Below are positions 8,735-16,408 of a DNA stretch of 64,000 bases, one piece after another. Both the position numbers and the translations under genes were made by a program. Location: NCBI RefSeq assembly GCF_030409605.1, contig NZ_JAUFQG010000004.1, forward strand, positions 2,963,001-3,027,000. Reading direction: 5' to 3'. Every line of letters starts with the position of its first letter. The stretch's first letter is position 1. Under the pieces are notes generated by a model. It saw only the letters and a program-made list of their open reading frames with translations, was not told where the DNA came from and did not search any database. Origin of the DNA: Simiduia curdlanivorans. Lineage in GTDB: Bacteria > Pseudomonadota > Gammaproteobacteria > Pseudomonadales > Cellvibrionaceae.

Positions 8735-9508
8735 ATGCTCGTAGATTCGCATTGTCACCTAGACAGATTAAAACTGGGTGATCGAAGCCTCGCCGAGGCG
8801 ATTGAAGAAGCCCGGCAGCGGCAGGTTTCACACCTCTTGTGTATATCCATTTCTGATAAAAATGTTGAAGATGTTCTGCATATAGCAGAGCAATTTGAGC
8901 AGGTGTATGCATCGGTTGGCACCCATCCTTTAGATATTGAAGAGGGCGCCATGAGTCGCGAGCGCCTGTCAGCCCTTACGGCCCGAGCAAAAGTTGTCGC
9001 CGTGGGTGAGACCGGCCTCGATTACTACTACACCAAAGATACCATGCAGGCGCAGAAGGACAGTTTTGCGCTGCATTTAGAGGTTGCTGCAGAAGCGGCT
9101 TTGCCGGTGGTGGTGCATACGCGCGAGGCAAAGGCCGATACCTTAGATTTAATTGGTCGTCACGGCTCGCGCCAATCGGCCGGTGTGCTGCATTGTTTTA
9201 CAGAAGATGTGGCCATGGCATCGGCGGCGTTAGATTTGGGTTACTACATTTCTTTGTCGGGTATCGTCACCTTTAAAAATGCCGAGGCGCTGCGCGATGT
9301 GGCTAAGTTTGTGCCTATGGAGCGTTTATTGGTCGAGACAGATTCGCCTTATTTGGCACCCATCCCCTATCGAGGTAAGCCTAACGAACCAAAGTATGTG
9401 CGCGAAGTGGCGCAATATTTAGCGGAGTTGAAGGGGATGAGTTTCGATGACTTTGCCAATGCAACCACGGATAACTTTTTCAATCTCTTCAACCGAGCCA
9501 TAAAATAA
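8735..9508 (+). CDS. TatD-family metal-dependent hydrolase (YcfH type)
   Basis: This TIM-barrel hydrolase of 257 residues belongs to the TatD family of 3'-5' nucleases/phosphoesterases. Metal ligands are visible: His6 and His8 in DSHCHLD, Glu92 in VGETGLDYYY, His128 in VVVHTREA, His153 in GVLHCF and Asp203 in ETDSPYLAP. The frame stays open 33 codons upstream, but that part crosses the pilZ terminator and does not resemble the family, so ATG 8735 is preferred. The locus corresponds to ycfH after holB. Confidence 0.92.
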   Translation: MLVDSHCHLDRLKLGDRSLAEAIEEARQRQVSHLLCISISDKNVEDVLHIAEQFEQVYASVGTHPLDIEEGAMSRERLSALTARAKVVAVGETGLDYYYTKDTMQAQKDSFALHLEVAAEAALPVVVHTREAKADTLDLIGRHGSRQSAGVLHCFTEDVAMASAALDLGYYISLSGIVTFKNAEALRDVAKFVPMERLLVETDSPYLAPIPYRGKPNEPKYVREVAQYLAELKGMSFDDFANATTDNFFNLFNRAIK

Positions 9509-9528
9509 AGCGAGTGCAGGAGCAAATA

Positions 9529-10161
9529 ATGCGCGCCCAATTAAAAACGATGCTGGAGCTACAAGACAGCATGAACACTAAGGTCAATGAAAACTGGCGC
9601 GAGCAAAACTTTGCTTGGTATCGCGCCATCTGGGTAGAGTGCGCCGAGCTCATGGATCATTTCGGTTGGAAGTGGTGGAAAAAACAGGTGCCAGATGTGG
9701 AGCAGGTGCGACTTGAGCTGATCGATATTTGGCATTTTGGTTTGAGTATTTTACTGACAAAATTTTCCACCCAGGCGCTTATGATTGATGAGCTCGAGCA
9801 GGGGCTTAAGTCCACGTCGGGTATTCAAGCGATTGCCGATGACGAAATGTTTCGCGAATTACTCGAAACCTTTGCCGAAGAGACTATCGCTAGTAAAAGT
9901 TTTTCGGTTTCAACATTCGCTAAGCTCTTGACGGCTGCCGATATGAGTGTTGATCAACTCTACTGCGGTTATGTAGGCAAAAATGTCTTGAACTTCTTTC
10001 GTCAAGACCACGGCTACAAAGATGGCAGTTACAAGAAGCTTTGGTCGGGTAGGGAAGACAATGAACATCTAGTGGAGGCGGTGGCTGAACTCGATGCCAA
10101 TAGCGCCACTTTCGCCGATGATCTATACCAAGCCTTGTTAGAAAGATATCAAAACGCCTGA
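9529..10161 (+). CDS. dUTP diphosphatase, all-alpha (dimeric) type
   Basis: This protein of 210 residues resembles the all-alpha MazG-like dUTPases, which convert dUTP to dUMP and so limit uracil in DNA. Visible features are LLELQDSMN-like LELQDSMN, the metal-binding Glu37/Glu40 in WVECAE, and Glu63/Asp66 in LELIDIWH. The motif GWKWWKKQ is typical. ATG 9529 has AGGAG six bases upstream and is preferred over GTG 9514. A second dUTP defence, ung, lies at 54.7 kb. Confidence 0.86.
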   Translation: MRAQLKTMLELQDSMNTKVNENWREQNFAWYRAIWVECAELMDHFGWKWWKKQVPDVEQVRLELIDIWHFGLSILLTKFSTQALMIDELEQGLKSTSGIQAIADDEMFRELLETFAEETIASKSFSVSTFAKLLTAADMSVDQLYCGYVGKNVLNFFRQDHGYKDGSYKKLWSGREDNEHLVEAVAELDANSATFADDLYQALLERYQNA

Positions 10162-10243
10162 TATACACTGGGTCAATGTGGACTATCATTGCAGAAAATA
10201 GCCGTTATTGTGCCGGATAAGGTGAAATTTCCTCATTTGGCCC

Positions 10244-10249
10244 TATAAT
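10244..10249 (+). promoter_or_regulatory. Possible -10 element of mdh
   Basis: A consensus TATAAT lies 46 bp upstream of the mdh start. I see no good -35 at 16-18 bp spacing, so the call rests on the -10 alone. Confidence 0.35.
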
Positions 10250-10294
10250 GGCCGCCGCTTATTCAGGTTTGAACCACAGTTACGGAGAATTATT

Positions 10295-11278
10295 GTGAAA
10301 GCACCCGTTCGTGTCACCGTTACCGGCGCCGCCGGCCAGATCAGCTACTCCTTGTTGTTCCGCATCGCCGCTGGCGATATGTTGGGCAAAGACCAGCCAG
10401 TGATTTTACAAATGCTGGAAATTACCCCGGCTCTCGAGGCACTGAAAGGTGTGGCGATGGAGTTGGATGACTGCGCTTTCCCATTGTTAGCGGGCATGGT
10501 GTGTACGGATGATGCGAATGTTGCATTTAAAGACACGGATTACGCGTTGCTGGTTGGTGCTCGTCCACGCGGCCCGGGCATGGAGCGCAAGGATTTGCTG
10601 GAAGCTAACGCGGCTATCTTCTCCGTACAAGGCAAGGCCATCAACGCCCACGCCTCGCGCGATATTAAAGTGTTAGTAGTCGGCAACCCAGCCAATACCA
10701 ATGCCTTGATTGCTCAGCGCAATGCACCCGATATCAACCCACGTCAGTTCACCGCGATGACCCGTTTGGATCACAACCGCGCGCAAACCCAGTTGGCGCA
10801 AAAAACCGGTAAGACCATCAACGACGTTACTAAAATGCTGATCTGGGGTAACCACTCCTCAACTCAGTACCCTGATATTCACAATACCCTGGTAGACGGC
10901 AAACCGGCCATGGGTTTGATTGATCAGGCCTGGTACGAAAGCGAGTTCATTCCCGTTGTGCAGCAGCGCGGTGCGGCCATCATTAAGGCCCGTGGTGCTT
11001 CCTCTGCAGCTTCAGCTGCCAACGCCGCCATCTTTCACATGCGCGATTGGGCGCTTGGTACGCCAGCCAACGATTGGGTGAGCATGGGTGTGTATAGCGA
11101 CGGTTCCTACGGCGTTGATAAGGGCCTAATTTACTCTTTCCCCTGTGTTTGTAAGAATGGCGATTGGGAAATAGTTCAAGGTTTGGCGATTAACGATTTC
11201 TCCCAGGCTCGAATGAAAGCTACCGAGAAAGAATTGCAGGAAGAGCGCGATGCAGTAAAAGCGCTCCTGCCTAGCTAA
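10295..11278 (+). CDS. mdh: Malate dehydrogenase Mdh
   Basis: This TCA-cycle enzyme of 327 residues interconverts malate and oxaloacetate with NAD. The N-terminal Rossmann motif TGAAGQ is at 10-15. Substrate arginines Arg92 and Arg98 occur in ARPRGPGMER, and catalytic Asp159 with Arg162 in LDHNRA; His187 is in WGNHSSTQYPD. This is the longer, LDH-like group found in many proteobacteria rather than the shorter E. coli type. It starts at GTG 10295 after TACGGAGAAT and is followed by a terminator, so it is probably monocistronic. Confidence 0.97.
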   Translation: MKAPVRVTVTGAAGQISYSLLFRIAAGDMLGKDQPVILQMLEITPALEALKGVAMELDDCAFPLLAGMVCTDDANVAFKDTDYALLVGARPRGPGMERKDLLEANAAIFSVQGKAINAHASRDIKVLVVGNPANTNALIAQRNAPDINPRQFTAMTRLDHNRAQTQLAQKTGKTINDVTKMLIWGNHSSTQYPDIHNTLVDGKPAMGLIDQAWYESEFIPVVQQRGAAIIKARGASSAASAANAAIFHMRDWALGTPANDWVSMGVYSDGSYGVDKGLIYSFPCVCKNGDWEIVQGLAINDFSQARMKATEKELQEERDAVKALLPS

Positions 11279-11298
11279 TCTAAGCTATAGCGCAATGG

Positions 11299-11333
11299 AA
11301 AAAGGCGTGGTGTCATAACCGCGCCTTTTTTTT
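11299..11333 (+). terminator. Intrinsic terminator after mdh
   Basis: AAAGGCG (11301-11307) pairs with CGCCTTT (11322-11328), with inner pairs GGT/ACC, followed by a T-run. It ends the mdh transcript before bcp. Confidence 0.85.
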
Positions 11334-11358
11334 ATCACATTTTTTAGGAGTCTTTATT

Positions 11359-11826
11359 ATGGCACACCCAAAAGTCGGCAATCTCGCACCCAGCTTTACC
11401 TTGACCAACCAAAAGGGCGAAAAAGTCTCTTTGAAAGATTTTCGCGGTCAGCGCGTGGTGCTTTTTTTCTATCCGAAGGCATTAACGCCTGGCTGCACCA
11501 CTCAGGCCTGCGGAATTAGAGACATTAAGGCAGAATTGGCTAAATTGAATACGGTTGTGTTTGGTATCAGCCCTGATCCCGTTGCGAAATTACAGCGCTT
11601 CGAAGACAAGCACGATCTCAATTTCAATCTTTTATCTGACGAAGATCACGCCATAGCTGAGAAGTACGGTGTGTGGGATCTTAAGAAATTCATGGGCAAG
11701 GAATATATGGGCATAGTGAGAACTAGCTTTGTCATCAATGAGGAAGGGCGTTTAAGTCAGGTGTTCGACAAATTTAAGACCAGTAATCACCACGAGCTGC
11801 TCATCGAGTTGCTACAAAGCCTGTAA
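11359..11826 (+). CDS. bcp: Thioredoxin-dependent peroxiredoxin Bcp/PrxQ
   Basis: This cytoplasmic peroxidase of 155 residues reduces hydrogen peroxide and organic peroxides. The peroxidatic Cys46 and the resolving Cys51 lie in TPGCTTQACG, the five-residue spacing typical of PrxQ/Bcp. The FFYPKALTPGCT block precedes them. It starts at ATG 11359 after TTTAGGAG. It sits alone between the mdh terminator and the AraC-type regulator; no shared operon is evident. Confidence 0.96.
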   Translation: MAHPKVGNLAPSFTLTNQKGEKVSLKDFRGQRVVLFFYPKALTPGCTTQACGIRDIKAELAKLNTVVFGISPDPVAKLQRFEDKHDLNFNLLSDEDHAIAEKYGVWDLKKFMGKEYMGIVRTSFVINEEGRLSQVFDKFKTSNHHELLIELLQSL

Positions 11827-11901
11827 CCACGCCTCATCCCCAAGAATCAAAAAGGCACTAGCGCTTCTTATAACCTTATCTTATAGTTGCCTCAAAATTA
11901 G

Positions 11902-11931
11902 CTGGCTTTCAGGAATTAGTCTGAAAGTCAG
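11902..11931 (+). promoter_or_regulatory. Hairpin in the bcp-regulator gap
   Basis: CTGGCTTTCAG (11902-11912) and CTGAAAGTCAG (11921-11931) form an 11-bp stem with one G-T pair and an 8-base loop. No clean T-run follows, so it is a weak terminator candidate for bcp. It could also be an operator for the downstream AraC-type regulator. The 234-bp gap 11827-12060 otherwise holds no gene that I can see. Confidence 0.45.
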
Positions 11932-12027
11932 GTTAAATGCAATTTTTGTCGTCTAACGCCACAGGATGTCGCCACTGGAGCTGGTGATTAATAGCTATAA
12001 GAAATAAGTTAGGTGACTTCATAGAGA

Positions 12028-12041
12028 GGGTATTTATACCC
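12028..12041 (+). promoter_or_regulatory. Short palindrome upstream of the AraC-type gene
   Basis: GGGTAT-TT-ATACCC is a perfect 14-bp palindrome ending 19 bp before the start at 12061. Its position suits an operator or a hairpin near the ribosome-binding site. No experiment supports either, and a 14-bp palindrome could arise by chance. Confidence 0.3.
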
Positions 12042-12060
12042 CGGTAGTTTTTAAGGTTTC

Positions 12061-13050
12061 TTGGGGGATTTCAACATCTCAACCATCGCTTCAGGTGTGT
12101 CTATAGGGCCGGCGTCGGCAGCTTTTTGGACAGATCAAGACTTATCGAATATGACCGCTCGTATGCGGGTATTACTCAGGCTGCTGTCGTCGCCTGTGGG
12201 TGGCTTTCATGCGCAACTTTGGTCTTACTTTGCTGCGGGTAGCGCGATGTTTAATGCGCGGCAGGCGATTTTTTACCATCGAAGCTTGGGTCGTTGCCTT
12301 AGATACAGCCTGATAAGCGGGCAGGGGCCTGATGCTTTGGAAGTAACCGAGGAGGCATTTGATGCTCAGCACCAGGCACTTTTGTGCCTGAACGAGCCTC
12401 AAGTTCTGAATAATTCCCGTGAAAGTTACGACAACCCCCTTTCGCTGGCGTATACTCATGCCGGAGCAGGGTTGTGTCTATTGTCGCCCTTGCCCAACAC
12501 GTCTGCGGCATTGGTTTTTGTAGTAGATAGCCACGAGGATTGTGGCGAAAACCAGTTGTCCCCAGAGGATAAGGAAACACTGGCATTGTTGGCAGAAGGA
12601 GTCGCCCGCATGGTTCACTTACATGCATCACCCGAAAAAATTCTCCGCACGCAAGAAGGCTTTGCCGTAAGCGGTATCCATTCGCTGGCCGAATATATTG
12701 AAATAGCTAGTCTTCCCGCTGTTTTCGGTATCCCAGGCAGAGTAATGGATGTGCTACAGCGGCGAGTTGGTCAATCGAGCATGTCGATTGATGAAGTCGC
12801 CAGCGAATTGAGCATTTCCAAGCGCACGCTGCAGCGTCGGTTGCAGCAGGCTGATATTAACTTTGCCATGCTTAGAGACCAAGTGAGGTTTCACTATTCT
12901 ATTGGTTATCTGGTCGATCAAAATCTCAGTATCGATCAAATATCAACCGCCTTGGATTTCTCTGATCGCACCAGCTTCACTAATGCCTTTAAACGCTGGA
13001 CAGGATTGTCGCCTTCGACCTTCCGCAAATTGTTCCGCGATTACGCCTAG
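12061..13050 (+). CDS. AraC-family transcriptional regulator
   Basis: This protein of 329 residues has a C-terminal AraC-type DNA-binding domain at about 240-325: IDEVASELSISKRTLQRRLQQ is the first helix-turn-helix, and IDQISTALDFSDRTSFTNAFKRWTG the second. The N-terminal 200 residues are a sensor domain I do not recognise. The start is uncertain: TTG 12061 has AAGG four bases before it, and in-frame ATG codons occur about 30 residues in. No obvious target gene adjoins it; yajC follows after 97 bp. Ligand and regulon are unknown. Confidence 0.82.
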   Translation: MGDFNISTIASGVSIGPASAAFWTDQDLSNMTARMRVLLRLLSSPVGGFHAQLWSYFAAGSAMFNARQAIFYHRSLGRCLRYSLISGQGPDALEVTEEAFDAQHQALLCLNEPQVLNNSRESYDNPLSLAYTHAGAGLCLLSPLPNTSAALVFVVDSHEDCGENQLSPEDKETLALLAEGVARMVHLHASPEKILRTQEGFAVSGIHSLAEYIEIASLPAVFGIPGRVMDVLQRRVGQSSMSIDEVASELSISKRTLQRRLQQADINFAMLRDQVRFHYSIGYLVDQNLSIDQISTALDFSDRTSFTNAFKRWTGLSPSTFRKLFRDYA

Positions 13051-13147
13051 CCGCACGCTCACAGGCAATCGAGTCAGCTTGATTGCCTGTAATTCGCAAA
13101 ACCTGTAGAGTTAGCCGCCACAAGATTCTCTTATTTTTGAGGTAGCT

Positions 13148-13480
13148 ATGTCGTTTTTCATTCCTGAGGCTATGGCCCAAGCCCAATCAGCCCAGCCTGA
13201 AACCAATCCAATCGTAACTCTGTTAATGTTTGGTGGTTTATTTCTGTTCATGTACCTGTTCATTATTCGCCCACAGCGCAAGCGCCAGAAAGAGCATACA
13301 AATTTGGTGAGCAGTTTGAATAAAGGCGATGAAGTTGTATTGAGCAGCGGCATGCTGGGTAAAATTACCAAGGTTGATGACAACTACGTGGTATTAGAAA
13401 CCGGCAATAACATTGAATTGAAGTTTCAAAAAGTTGCGGTTCATGCCGTACTGCCTAAGGGCACCATTAAGTCGATCTAA
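13148..13480 (+). CDS. yajC: YajC-like Sec translocon accessory subunit
   Basis: This small inner-membrane protein of 110 residues has one membrane segment at about 22-41 followed by RPQRKRQKEH and a cytoplasmic domain (GDEVVLSSGMLGKITKV). These are diagnostic of YajC, which associates with SecDF in the Sec translocase. It starts at ATG 13148 after TGAGGTAGCT. The usual neighbours tgt, secD and secF are absent; an enzyme gene follows beyond a terminator. It may be the only copy, moved away, or a second copy. Confidence 0.93.
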   Translation: MSFFIPEAMAQAQSAQPETNPIVTLLMFGGLFLFMYLFIIRPQRKRQKEHTNLVSSLNKGDEVVLSSGMLGKITKVDDNYVVLETGNNIELKFQKVAVHAVLPKGTIKSI

Positions 13481-13484
13481 CTTT

Positions 13485-13511
13485 GAAGGCTGCCTAGTGC
13501 GGCCTTTTTCC
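13485..13511 (+). terminator. Intrinsic terminator after yajC
   Basis: GAAGGCTGC and GCGGCCTTTTTC form an imperfect stem (AAGGC/GCCTT plus GC/GC) ending in TTTTTCC. It begins five bases after the yajC stop and ends before the start chosen for the next gene. Confidence 0.65.
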
Positions 13512-13529
13512 TTTAGGGTGCTTGATCCT

Positions 13530-14567
13530 ATGGTTTCTAAACTATTATCTATTAGCTACCCGCCGCGTATCGCGTTTGCCCACACCCCAACACCTATCCA
13601 ACCACTGATTCATTTGCAAAAAACACTCGGTCTTAGCACTAGGCTTTGGGTTAAGCGCGACGACCTAACTGGCTCGCATTTATCCGGAAATAAAATTCGC
13701 AAACTCGAATTTTTAGTGGCTGATGCTAAATCAAAAGGCGCTAGCCATTTAATTACCTGCGGGGGTGTGCAATCCAATCATTGTCGCGCAACGGCTTTGC
13801 TCGCCGCGCAAGCGGGACTGAAATGCCATCTTTTGTTGCGAGGCGAGGCACCGGCTCAGGCAGATGGTAATTTACTCTTGGATAAAATAGCTGGCGCAAC
13901 CATTAGCTATTATCCAAGCGCAAGCTTTGAACGCCATATCGTCGATTATTTTGCCCATTGGACTAGCCATTACGCTGAACAGGGCGGTGCTGCCTATTGC
14001 ATCCCCACCGGTGGCAGCAACGGCGTGGGTATTTGGGGTTACATTGCCTGCGTCGAGGAAATGGCCGGTCAATTTAGCGCCATGAATTTTTGCCCCGAGC
14101 ATATTGTTTGCGCTACTGGGTCGGGTGGTACTCAAGCAGGGCTAACGCTCGGTGCCGCTTTACTCGGCTTGCCTTCGCTGGTTACCGGCGTGGCGGTGTG
14201 CGATAACGCGCGTTGGTTTGAAAAAAAGGTCAAGCAAGATTTCAGCGAGTGGCAGGGCTTATACCCAGAACTCGCCCAGCAAAATTGCCTGAAACTAGAT
14301 CAGGCTGTCGACCAATTACAGGTCAATACACTGGAGCAGTATGTTGGGCCTGGTTATGCGCAAGCTGGCCCCGAAATTTTTGAGCTGATAAAGTTGGTGG
14401 CACGAACGGAAGGCCTGATCTTGGACCCTGTGTATACCGCGAAGGCTTTTTTCGGCATGGTGGAGGAGCTCCAGCAAGGTGTATGGCAGAATGCTAAGGA
14501 TGTGCTGTTTGTACATACCGGTGGGGTCTTTGGTATTTTTCCGCAGCGCGAGCAATTTCAATTTTGA
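13530..14567 (+). CDS. D-cysteine desulfhydrase / ACC deaminase-like PLP enzyme
   Basis: This fold-type II PLP enzyme of 345 residues belongs to the family shared by D-cysteine desulfhydrase and 1-aminocyclopropane-1-carboxylate deaminase. The PLP lysine is Lys55 in LSGNKIRKLEFL, preceded by WVKRDDLTGSH. CGGVQSNHCRATA, PTGGSNGVG and ATGSGGTQAG follow in order. Sequence alone does not decide between the two activities. ATG 13530 is preferred; the frame is open earlier, but that part overlaps yajC. GTG 13518 is possible. Confidence 0.87.
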   Translation: MVSKLLSISYPPRIAFAHTPTPIQPLIHLQKTLGLSTRLWVKRDDLTGSHLSGNKIRKLEFLVADAKSKGASHLITCGGVQSNHCRATALLAAQAGLKCHLLLRGEAPAQADGNLLLDKIAGATISYYPSASFERHIVDYFAHWTSHYAEQGGAAYCIPTGGSNGVGIWGYIACVEEMAGQFSAMNFCPEHIVCATGSGGTQAGLTLGAALLGLPSLVTGVAVCDNARWFEKKVKQDFSEWQGLYPELAQQNCLKLDQAVDQLQVNTLEQYVGPGYAQAGPEIFELIKLVARTEGLILDPVYTAKAFFGMVEELQQGVWQNAKDVLFVHTGGVFGIFPQREQFQF

Positions 14568-14615
14568 GTTGGTGTAAGGTTCATTCGTCCTTAGTTTCTG
14601 TACGCAATTGATCCA

Positions 14616-14747
14616 GGGTAATAATACAGCAGAACTGAATATAGCCGCTTCGTTCCTCTGTTGCCTGCTCAAAGCTACATCGGAGGCTTGAATTAGCAGA
14701 GTCTGAAGGGCCTGTAATCGCACCAGACGGAGCCTGTATTATTCCCC
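14616..14747 (+). other. Candidate structured leader (or inverted-repeat element) upstream of the alanine symporter
   Basis: GGGTAATAATACAG (14616-14629) is complementary at 13 of 14 positions to CTGTATTATTCCCC (14734-14747), enclosing about 104 bases. Inside, CTCTGTTG (14656-14663) pairs with 14694-14701, and TCAAAGC (14669-14675) with GCTTGA (14686-14691). TCTG (14702-14705) can pair with CAGA (14724-14727). This resembles a closed multi-stem RNA domain ending 72 bases before the symporter start. A small mobile element with terminal inverted repeats is an equally serious reading. Motifs of the glycine riboswitch are not seen. Confidence 0.45.
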
Positions 14748-14819
14748 GTTAACGATCCTAGCGGTTCAGTGAAATGCGCTACTGGCTGCCAAAATGATAA
14801 CTATTAAGGAAAGTGTTTG

Positions 14820-16328
14820 ATGAATGAAATTGTAAGCAGCATTAATGATGTGATTTGGAGCCCGGCGCTGATTTACCTCTGCCTCGGCGCGGGTCTTTTT
14901 TATTCGATTCAGACCCGCTTTGTTCAGGTTCGGATGATCAGAGAAATGTGGAAGTTGTTGCTCAATAACAATGAATCCGCTAAAGGTATCTCTTCTTTTC
15001 AAGCTTTGGCTGTGTCTTTATCAGGGCGGGTTGGGGTCGGTAATATTGCCGGTGTTGCTGCTGCAATTGGCTTCGGCGGTCCTGGAGCTGTGTTCTGGAT
15101 GTGGGTGGTTGCTTTTTTAGGCGCCAGTACTGCTTACGCGGAATCGACCTTGGGCCAAATTTATAAAGTTGAACAGAATGGCCAGTACCGCGGTGGTCCA
15201 GCGTTTTATTTTGAGCGTTGTTTGGGCTGGCGGCCACTGGGGGTTATTTTTGCTATTTCGGCTATTATCGGTTGTGGAATATTTTTGCCTGGCGTGCAGG
15301 CAAATGCAGTTGGTAATGCGGTTACTCAAGTTTTCGGCGAAGGCACAATGGTGGTCACTAGCTTTGGCGAAGTGGGCAGTTATAAACTAATTTCGCTGGC
15401 ATTTATCCTAATGGTGCTCGGCTTTATTATCTTTGGTGGCATTCGTCGTATCGCCCATTTTACCCAAATTGTGGTGCCATTTATGGCGTTGGGTTACATT
15501 ATTATGGCGCTGATTGTTGTGTTTCTGAATCTCGATAAAATTCCTTCGGTCATTGGGTTGATTTTTTCTGATGCCTTTACTGCGCAAGCGGGTTTCGGCG
15601 CGGCCATTGGTTGGGGCGTAAAACGTGGCATTTACTCTAACGAAGCCGGTCAGGGCACAGGGCCTCATGCAGCGGCCGCTGCTGAAGTTGATCACCCATC
15701 GCAGCAAGGTTTAGTGCAGGCTTTTTCCGTCTATGTTGACACCCTGTTTGTCTGTACTGCCACAGCACTGATGATTCTTATTACTCAGCAGTATAATGTA
15801 GTCGGCACTTTGACCGATGGTTCTTTTATCGTACAGAACGTTGCGGCCACTACTGAAATTGGTTCCGCTGCCTTTACCCAAATGGCACTGCTGAGCATTT
15901 TTGGCAATTTTGGACAGCTGTTTGTTGGTGTGGCGTTATTTTTCTTCGCTTTCACCACTATTCTGGCTTACTACTATATTACTGAAACCAACGTCGCCTA
16001 CCTAAACCAGGTATTTAACAATCGTTTGCCGAATATCCTGTTTAAACTATTGCTGATGTTTATGGTGGCTTATGGCACGGTCAATACTGCCGGTTATATT
16101 TGGACCATTGGTGATATTGGCGTTGGTTTGATGGCTTGGGTCAATGTGTTAGGTATTTTATTGATTTTCTTCGTTCATAAGCCAACCATGTTGTGTTTGA
16201 AAGATTACGAAGATCAGAAAAAGGCTGGTGGCCCCATAACATTTAACCCAGTGAAGTTAGGTATAAAAAATGCCACTTTCTGGGAGGCTCGCTGGCAAAA
16301 ACAACAAGCGTCTGATAAAGCAGAATAA
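14820..16328 (+). CDS. Sodium:alanine/glycine symporter (AGCS family)
   Basis: This very hydrophobic protein of 502 residues has about ten to twelve membrane segments and resembles the alanine or glycine:cation symporter family (AlsT/AgcS). Family landmarks include GLGAGLFYSIQTRFVQVR-like CLGAGLFYSIQTRFVQ, SLSGRVGVGNIAGVA, WGVKRGIYSNEAGQGTGPHAAAAAEVDHP and YYYITETNVAYL. ATG 14820 has AAGGA about ten bases upstream and is preferred over the adjacent TTG. A candidate structured element precedes it, and a shared terminator separates it from a convergent omega-aminotransferase that could act on related amino acids. Confidence 0.93.
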   Translation: MNEIVSSINDVIWSPALIYLCLGAGLFYSIQTRFVQVRMIREMWKLLLNNNESAKGISSFQALAVSLSGRVGVGNIAGVAAAIGFGGPGAVFWMWVVAFLGASTAYAESTLGQIYKVEQNGQYRGGPAFYFERCLGWRPLGVIFAISAIIGCGIFLPGVQANAVGNAVTQVFGEGTMVVTSFGEVGSYKLISLAFILMVLGFIIFGGIRRIAHFTQIVVPFMALGYIIMALIVVFLNLDKIPSVIGLIFSDAFTAQAGFGAAIGWGVKRGIYSNEAGQGTGPHAAAAAEVDHPSQQGLVQAFSVYVDTLFVCTATALMILITQQYNVVGTLTDGSFIVQNVAATTEIGSAAFTQMALLSIFGNFGQLFVGVALFFFAFTTILAYYYITETNVAYLNQVFNNRLPNILFKLLLMFMVAYGTVNTAGYIWTIGDIGVGLMAWVNVLGILLIFFVHKPTMLCLKDYEDQKKAGGPITFNPVKLGIKNATFWEARWQKQQASDKAE

Positions 16329-16352
16329 ATATCCGTTTAAAGCCAGATGATT

Positions 16353-16402
16353 CAATAGAAACAAAAGAGGCAGCCCAAGGGCTGCCTCTTTTGTTTCTAT
16401 TG
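16353..16402. terminator. Bidirectional terminator, 24-bp perfect inverted repeat
   Basis: Positions 16353-16376 are the exact reverse complement of 16379-16402, with only AA between them. The GC-rich core GGCAGCCC/GGGCTGCC is flanked by A-rich and T-rich arms, so it works as an intrinsic terminator read from either side. It lies between the 3' ends of the symporter and the aminotransferase. The arms are unusually long for such a site. Confidence 0.92.
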
Positions 16403-16408
16403 TCGTTG

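Noticed and set aside
14316..14723. 135-codon minus-strand frame over the end of the desulfhydrase-like gene and the gap before the symporter
   Set aside because: No homology, start signal or conserved context; most of it is antisense to the enzyme gene.
14616..14747. Glycine riboswitch or integron attC site upstream of the symporter
   Set aside because: The conserved glycine-aptamer strings are not found, and the 3' end GTTAACG does not fit the attC core GTTRRRY.
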